This document shows, piece after piece, positions 58,851 through 64,000 of a DNA stretch of 64,000 nt (its first letter is position 1; every line of letters starts with the position of its first letter). Source of the stretch: Chytriomyces cf. hyalinus JEL632 (lineage: Eukaryota; Chytridiomycota; Chytridiomycetes; Chytridiales; Chytriomycetaceae); NCBI GenBank assembly GCA_025435555.1, contig JAIWWG010000005.1, forward strand, positions 837,539 to 901,538. Direction: 5' to 3'. Position numbers and translations under genes: made by a program. The notes under the pieces are model-generated. The model was given only the letters and a program-made list of their open reading frames with translations, was not told where the DNA came from and did not search any database.

Positions 58851-59451
58851 CCATTTGAATTTTGGTGATTGAACAAGTTAGATTGTGGGAGTTGCGGCTG
58901 GCAAGTGTCAATTGTCAGAATCCCAGCCCTCTGGACATACTTCTCTCTTCCACTTATCATCCTGTTTCTCTCCTTCTTTGTAAAAGGGATTGGCACCAAG
59001 GTCAAAGAATTTGAGGTCATATTCACTTGAGTATTACGCATCCCGCTCATTCCTCTCTGTTGCTCACTTAAGTGGAGAATCCTGCAGTACCATCAAGGTC
59101 ACAAAAAAACTCCAAAACCAACAGTTGGATGTTTAGGATCAAAATACATATTCCCAGGTGGCTATGGCAATACCAGTGTGTATGTGGGAGGTGTGTATTT
59201 GTACAGGTAATGTTGAATATCAGTCTCAAGTGATGGAGCACTATTAACTTCAATAAACGTTAATTCTCCCCGATTCATCTTTTATTCTCTACTGCAGATA
59301 AAGAAGAGTCATGCACCTCACCATTCCACTAGCCTTAATACATATGGGCATGAATTATGATGTTGAGTAGGGTAAACATCTAGTAGATACTATATCAAGG
59401 AATAAATACACAAATACTCATATTCTATAAAGGGTGCAGACTTGTAGATGA
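58851..59451. other. AT-rich region, no gene seen
   Basis: This region has only short frames. It leads into the left inverted repeat of the Harbinger-bearing element. Confidence 0.4.
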
Positions 59452-59785
59452 TGATAGCTTATTCCACTACATGACTAAATTTATTCTTGCTCTGATTAAG
59501 CATAAACATGGTTGGAAAGCAAATATATGGAATTAATATGATTCTGGTATAGCTGTTAAGGATTGTGACCACAGACCTGCAGGTCACTGGTGCAACCCAC
59601 ACTGCTGCCAACTTCATGCAGCTATCTTTTGATCATTATAGGGAAATAAGCAGAAGAAGAGGAAATAGAAATCAACTTAGACAAGTATACTATTACCACT
59701 TTTGTATGACTAATCTGTCAAGCCAGTCAAGCAATTAATCAATAACCTTATCCACTGTGGGGATATTGACTATAATTGACAAGCC
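59452..59785. repeat. Left long inverted repeat
   Basis: Begins TGATAGCTTATTC and ends ATAATTGACAAGCC. Its reverse complement matches the right arm along its whole length, with roughly one difference per ten bases by eye. It contains a tRNA-like segment. Confidence 0.8.
59545..59598 (+). other. tRNA-like segment with A and B box matches (left arm)
   Basis: TGGTATAGCTGTTAAGG at 59545-59561 resembles the pol III A box (TRGYNNARNGG), and GGTGCAACCC at 59589-59598 resembles the B box (GGTTCGANTCC) at tRNA-like spacing. A full cloverleaf is not formed, so this is a degenerate tRNA-derived sequence, perhaps a SINE head. Confidence 0.4.
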
Positions 59786-60887
59786 TTTGCATTGACATCC
59801 AGGACGGCAGTGATCCCTGGCCAAGTGGACTCCTGTTTCTGGAAAATGAGTATGGTGGTGGGCACAGCCGCAACTGAGAACAGGGTTACAGCTGTTCTCA
59901 TCTCTTTGTTTTTACATTTCTGTTGCTTGAATATATTTTAGCTTTTTGCGTATGAATACACTTTAGCTTATTATGTATGTGGGGAGCAATTTATTTCCTG
60001 ACTTGAGGAAAAAAGACTAGTAACAAGGATCAATCCCCGTACCTCTGCTTGCCAATTCAAGTGTGGAACTGCTATTCTTCATATATTTGAAACTGTTGCA
60101 ATGCTTCCCTTTTTTTTTTTTTTTCGAAAACACTGCATCATCATGTGATAAAACCTTGATGAGCAAGTAACAGAACTGGACAGAAATGAAGATCTACAGC
60201 ACCACCCCTTCCACCTGACTGTAATCTCTCCAGCAAGGATAATCATCCAATCCAGCTCTGCACGGCTGTTACTCTTGCCCAAGAACTTGCATGCCACCAT
60301 GCCAAATCAAGTCCATCACTTTCATCATTCCCAGCAGTCACATTCCCAGTCACATTCCCAACAGTCACATTATGCCTATATTGCCCAATCTGTCTGGTAA
60401 CGTTCCAAGAGCTTATCACTCATACTGCTTGTGTTATCAAACCAGGCTGTGTCCTGACCAGTGAGAACAATGCTGTTTAATTACCTTTGCAATGACACGT
60501 AAGCTTTCGGAAAAAAAGCAAGAATTCAAAATCTAACTAACAGAGTCATGACAGGATACACCTGAAGCCAGCAGAAGAAATGCTGGCTCAGATGATGTTG
60601 GGATTTGGCTTATGGGCTGATAAGTATTTATTATCTTAAGAGACTGTTTCAAGTACGAAAATTTAAAGAGATCAAAAAACAAGGAGATGGAAGAAATTCT
60701 CTGATTGGCCGACGAAAGCACGTCATCGCTTTAAATTCTGACCCCAAAAAAAGAGCTCTTGCAGCTTTGTTTTTCTGATTTCATCGTTTTAAAAAATAAA
60801 AGAGCAAACGACACCGCTGGTAAGCATTGGTTTAACGCACGTTGCATCCCCAGAACTCACCTCTTTGTGGCCTATGAGCAGTCTCAA
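59786..60887. other. Element 5' region of the transposase
   Basis: This is non-coding sequence inside the element. It has a T16 run at about 60109-60124. The transposase frame is open back to 60759, but its first ATG is at 60888, so an upstream exon is possible. Confidence 0.4.
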
Positions 60888-62099
60888 ATGAATCTGCTCA
60901 ATTTGGCAGCAATAACCATCGCCTCCGTTGTCGCTGGTGCAGTGATGCAAACTGCAGCCGCCGTGGCAACGCTTGATGGCCGCGCAATACGGGCTGATCG
61001 CAAGCGTAAGAGATCCTCTCGAATTGGGCAATGGCAGGCGCTAAAAAACGACGTCGAATACAGTTCCCTGTGGTACAAGGGAAAGTTTCGCTGCGAACGA
61101 CGAACCTTCCGGGCATTGCTGCGCCTTATCGGATCAGAATGGTTGCATGTTCATCAGCCACTTCACTGGAATGCGCATTTTTCAATCGAAGATCGCTTGG
61201 CTGTCACCCTGCACTACATTGCACACCCTGGAACGCTCGACGAGTCTGCTGCATTTGTGGGGATGAGCAAGAGTTCAGCCAGTCGATACATATGGCAGGT
61301 TGTTGCAGTCATCAACACTCGGCTGAAACCCATGTTCGTATGGCTCCCTCAGACGCCGCAAGAATGGGAACAATGCAGAATCGGAATGTCCGGCCGTGCA
61401 GGATTTCCAAATGCATACCTTGCCATTGATGGGTCCCTGTTCGAAATTGAGCGGCCGTATGAATTCGAGGGCTACTACTGCCGGCACTTTTATCCCGCAT
61501 TGAACGCGCAGATTGTCATTGACGCAAACATGATTATTCGCGATTTTGACATCCGACCAGGCTCTCAAAACGACAAGCAAATATTCAGGTCTTCCCGTTT
61601 TGGCAAAAACATCCACCGCTGGCTTCCCAAGTATGGCCACATCGTTGGTGATGCTGGCTACACGTTCTATTCACATGTCATGATCCCGTATGACATCCAT
61701 GAAGGCATGACAGACGAGCAATCAAACTACAATTATATACATTCGAAAACGCGAATCTGTGTCGAAAATGCGATTGGTTTGGTAAAGGGAAGATTTCGAC
61801 AATTGAAACGCGTCATGGATCAAAAACCTCATTATGAGGGAGAAGGCAGTGATGAGGAGGTGCTTGTGGATGCTCCAGTTCTGATGAGTCGTCTCATTCA
61901 GTCAAGTTTTGTTCTTCACAATATTTTTACTTTTTTAATAGACAACACTGATTTATCAGGGGGAGAGGATGATGGGGAAAGTGTTGACAGTGATGAGGAA
62001 ACTGGTGCAGATGCTGATTCAGAGGGTGTGGGCAGAGAGGCTGGTCCGCGGGCAAAAGTGAAACGTGATCATATTGCAGAGCTTTTGTGGATTGGATAA
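60888..62099 (+). CDS. PIF/Harbinger transposase (DDE_Tnp_4 type)
   Basis: A single frame of 403 aa from the first ATG. A hydrophobic-looking start is followed by a basic stretch (RADRKRKRSSR) and a helix-turn-helix region (LAVTLHYIAHPGTLDESAAF, MSKSSASRYIWQV). The nuclease core shows the three acidic residues: D181 in YLAIDGS, D255 in HIVGDAGY and E293 in ICVENAIGLVKGRFRQLKR, a DD37E spacing typical of Harbinger. A supporting GSQND lies between them. The C-terminus is acidic. The enzyme cuts and pastes the element with help from the Myb-like protein, and usually targets TWA trinucleotides. All catalytic residues are present, so it may be active. Confidence 0.85.
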   Translation: MNLLNLAAITIASVVAGAVMQTAAAVATLDGRAIRADRKRKRSSRIGQWQALKNDVEYSSLWYKGKFRCERRTFRALLRLIGSEWLHVHQPLHWNAHFSIEDRLAVTLHYIAHPGTLDESAAFVGMSKSSASRYIWQVVAVINTRLKPMFVWLPQTPQEWEQCRIGMSGRAGFPNAYLAIDGSLFEIERPYEFEGYYCRHFYPALNAQIVIDANMIIRDFDIRPGSQNDKQIFRSSRFGKNIHRWLPKYGHIVGDAGYTFYSHVMIPYDIHEGMTDEQSNYNYIHSKTRICVENAIGLVKGRFRQLKRVMDQKPHYEGEGSDEEVLVDAPVLMSRLIQSSFVLHNIFTFLIDNTDLSGGEDDGESVDSDEETGADADSEGVGREAGPRAKVKRDHIAELLWIG

Positions 62100-62167
62100 T
62101 AAATGTTTATTCATGATGGCAACCAATACTCACTCATCACTCATGAGTGACAGATTGCAACTGGTAT

Positions 62168-63319
62168 TTACTGTTGCTTGGAGCTGTTACCAACGCTCAG
62201 AAGGAAATTTTCAAGTAATTGCAACACACGCGCATTGCTGTCAGCAACTGATTTTAAGTGCTTTGTGGTTTCCTGTTGGCCGTCAGCAATTGTTTTCATG
62301 TGCTTTGAACTTTCTTGTTGGCCATCAGCAATCGTTTTCAATTGCTTTGAATTTTCTTCGTTACTGACAGCTTGTTGGCTAATGAGAGATTCCACATTCT
62401 TGAAGTGAGGATTGGACTGGTTGTTTCCAGCAATGGCTTTTGCCAGTTCGCTTATACCATCACCAACTCTGCTTCCCATGTTTTCAAGGGCACCAGCAAT
62501 GTCAGGCTTCACGCGTTTCGGTTTTGGCTCTGGTTTCGCAGATTTCGAATCGGACTGCTTTGATGCCCCCACTGGAGGTAGGCCAAAGGATTCTCGTGTC
62601 AGATTGTCAGCTTCTTCCTTCTCTGTCAATTTCTGTCTCTTGACTGGTGTTTTTGTATCCCCAACAGAGTCAGTGTCGGAGTCAATGTCTGCAAGGCTGC
62701 CTGATGAGGATACAGTGGAGCTTGAAGACCTAGCAACACAACTCTTGGAATCCGACAAGAATGATTGAAACTTGGCCTGTGCGTCTGATTGTGACATGGT
62801 AGCTCCGTCCTCTGTGTCCCCAAGAGTCTCGCCGATCAGCCCTGACTTGTTCCCGAAGTAGAGCACCATAGATTCAAAGCACTCGGGCTTCTTGGTCCTT
62901 TTCTCGTTGTTGCCAGTCTCCCCTTCCTCAGCCTTCAGCTTGCTCCAGAGGGTTTTCAGGGCCATAACCTTGCCCTTACACTGTTCCACAGTGTATTCAA
63001 CATCCATGTGAACGCTAAGACTCATTTGGACTTTCTTCCAGCCTTTTGCAGCTGCCTCCTTGCTCTTTGCATCCAGGAAATCACTGCGGAACGTATCGTA
63101 CCGGTAGCGCAGCAATGCATCAACTTGGCTTGCAGTCCAACTGGCTGGTTGAGCTGGCGCTGAACCATCAGTACCAGATGCTGCATTCTTTGGGGGACGG
63201 CCTCGCTTTTTCAGTGGAATTGGCCCTGGTTTCGCCTGGGTGACGTCTGTAGGAGTTGTGGAGGTGCTGCTGGAACCTTTGGCTGGAGCAATCTTCACCA
63301 GAGTGGGAGTTGAGAGCAT
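62168..63319 (-). CDS. Harbinger-associated Myb/SANT-like DNA-binding protein
   Basis: A single frame of 383 aa. An AT-hook-like KKRGRPPKN lies near residue 37, followed by a trihelix (Myb/SANT-like) domain with tryptophans at regular spacing: SWTASQVDALLRYRYD, AAKGWKKVQMSLS, VMALKTLWSKLKAEE. A Ser/Asp-rich linker and a basic patch (PKPKRVKPD) precede a C-terminal coiled coil containing three copies of K-(T/S)-(I/V)-ADGQQ-like heptads. In Harbinger elements this second protein takes the transposase into the nucleus and binds the element's ends. The gene converges on the transposase with 68 bases between stops. Confidence 0.75.
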   Translation of the reverse strand: MLSTPTLVKIAPAKGSSSTSTTPTDVTQAKPGPIPLKKRGRPPKNAASGTDGSAPAQPASWTASQVDALLRYRYDTFRSDFLDAKSKEAAAKGWKKVQMSLSVHMDVEYTVEQCKGKVMALKTLWSKLKAEEGETGNNEKRTKKPECFESMVLYFGNKSGLIGETLGDTEDGATMSQSDAQAKFQSFLSDSKSCVARSSSSTVSSSGSLADIDSDTDSVGDTKTPVKRQKLTEKEEADNLTRESFGLPPVGASKQSDSKSAKPEPKPKRVKPDIAGALENMGSRVGDGISELAKAIAGNNQSNPHFKNVESLISQQAVSNEENSKQLKTIADGQQESSKHMKTIADGQQETTKHLKSVADSNARVLQLLENFLLSVGNSSKQQ

Positions 63320-63667
63320 CGCTTTTCTTTTGGTACTTGAAATGAAAAGAAGAATGGGAATTTAATTTTCAAATCTTTATTTTGGCATTTGCGTACTTGA
63401 AACAGTACTTAAGGTGAATCACAACACATCAAAAACAGCTCTCCTTATATACATTTTTGGCTCCCATAAAATCTCATTGGGCTTTCTTCAGTTTCACTTT
63501 TGAGCTACCCTTTTTTTCATTTCATTTGTCATTTCATTTCTACAAATGAGATTTGATGTGAAATCATCCATTTTTCATTTGCAGTTTGAAATTGCTGAAA
63601 AAGTGAGTCAGTGCTGACAATTCAGTTTTTCAAGCTGATTAGTCATTCATTACTGGCTAACAGTTAA

Positions 63668-64000
63668 GGCTTGTCAATTATAATTAATATCCCCACACTG
63701 GGTAAGGTTATTGATTAATTGCTTGACTGGCTTGACATATTAGTCATACAAAAGTAGCAATAGAATACTTTTCCAAGTTGATTTCTATTTCTTCTTCTTC
63801 TGCTTATTTCTCTATAAAGATCAGAAGATAGCTGCATGAAGTTGGCAGCAGTGTAGGTTGAACCAGTGACCTGTGGGTCTTTGGTCGCGAACCTTAACAA
63901 CTAAGCCAGAATCATATGAATTCCAAACAAGTACTTTCAACCATGTTTATGCTTGATCAGAGCAAGAATAGTTGAAATCATGTAGTAGAATAAGCTATCA
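63668..64000. repeat. Right long inverted repeat (cut by window end)
   Basis: The reverse complement of the left arm, ending AAGCTATCA at the last base. It contains the better-preserved tRNA-like segment. Confidence 0.8.
63855..63908 (-). other. tRNA-like segment with A and B box matches (right arm)
   Basis: On the minus strand TGGCTTAGTTGTTAAGG (63908-63892) is a close A-box match and GGTTCAACCT (63864-63855) a good B-box match, 27 bases apart. The anticodon arm could pair GACC with GGTC, but the loop is too long, so it is a tRNA relic rather than a working tRNA gene. Confidence 0.45.

Larger units (their letters stand above)
59452..64000. mobile_element. PIF/Harbinger-type DNA transposon with long inverted repeats
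   Basis: The segment is bounded by matching inverted arms (59452-59785 and 63668-64000) and encloses the two genes typical of autonomous Harbinger elements, a DDE transposase and a Myb/SANT-like DNA-binding protein, here convergent. Both reading frames are intact, so the element could still be mobile. The right arm reaches the last base of the window, so the outer ends and target-site duplication cannot be judged. Harbinger elements usually have shorter terminal repeats, so part of the arm may belong to another repeat. Confidence 0.65.

Overview
The window is nuclear DNA from a eukaryote, most likely a zoosporic (chytrid-type) fungus. This is inferred from gene content. There are many short GT-AG introns (about 36-125 nt). 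A division-1-type chitin synthase, a 60S ribosomal protein uL13 (RPL16) and a Ccc1-type iron transporter sit beside an LRRC56 homologue, a protein known from motile cilia, and an AZUL-HECT ligase of the UBE3A type. I built gene models by hand from reading frame, GT/AG sites and intron phase; all but the chitin synthase N-terminus close in frame without adjustment.

Layout. 0-6.2 kb: end of a WHIM-type chromatin protein, a P-loop kinase-like protein, an ARO8/AADAT-like aminotransferase and a secreted GH30-like glycosidase. 6.5-8.9 kb: two minus-strand glutathione S-transferase (GST) genes, the left arm of a large inverted duplication. 9-24 kb: chitin synthase, TUG/ASPSCR1-like UBX protein, EI24-like membrane protein, three tiny tandem reading frames, LRRC56 and UBE3A-like ligase. 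24-29 kb: gene-poor, with one decayed gene and one small gene. 29-31.3 kb: a Sel1-F-box-LRR protein. 31.7-34.1 kb: two more GSTs. 34-39 kb: mostly non-coding, with one lineage-specific five-exon gene and a GST pseudogene. 39.4-41.8 kb: right arm of the inverted duplication, carrying GST copies B and A in mirror order. 42-46 kb: PADR1 zinc protein, Ccc1/VIT transporter, MOB4 and a NOPCHAP1-like protein. 46.4-53.6 kb: two tandem paralogues of a Fus1-like architecture (Gly-rich ectodomain, one membrane span, repeated Ala-rich/KKKRVVK modules, C-terminal SH3). 54.2-55 kb: RPL16. 55-64 kb: AT-richer repeat territory ending in a PIF/Harbinger element with transposase and Myb-like partner gene between about 330-bp inverted repeats.

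Two things stand out. First, the GST family has six intact genes and one pseudogene. They share intron positions, and a near-perfect or perfect palindrome centred on ATGCAT lies 80-90 nt before the start codon with a TATA box between, suggesting a co-regulated detoxification or stress regulon spread by duplication. Second, the tandem SH3 membrane proteins are built from symmetrical phase-1 exons, each carrying a repeat module; I do not recognise this family as described, although its overall plan recalls the yeast cell-fusion protein Fus1.
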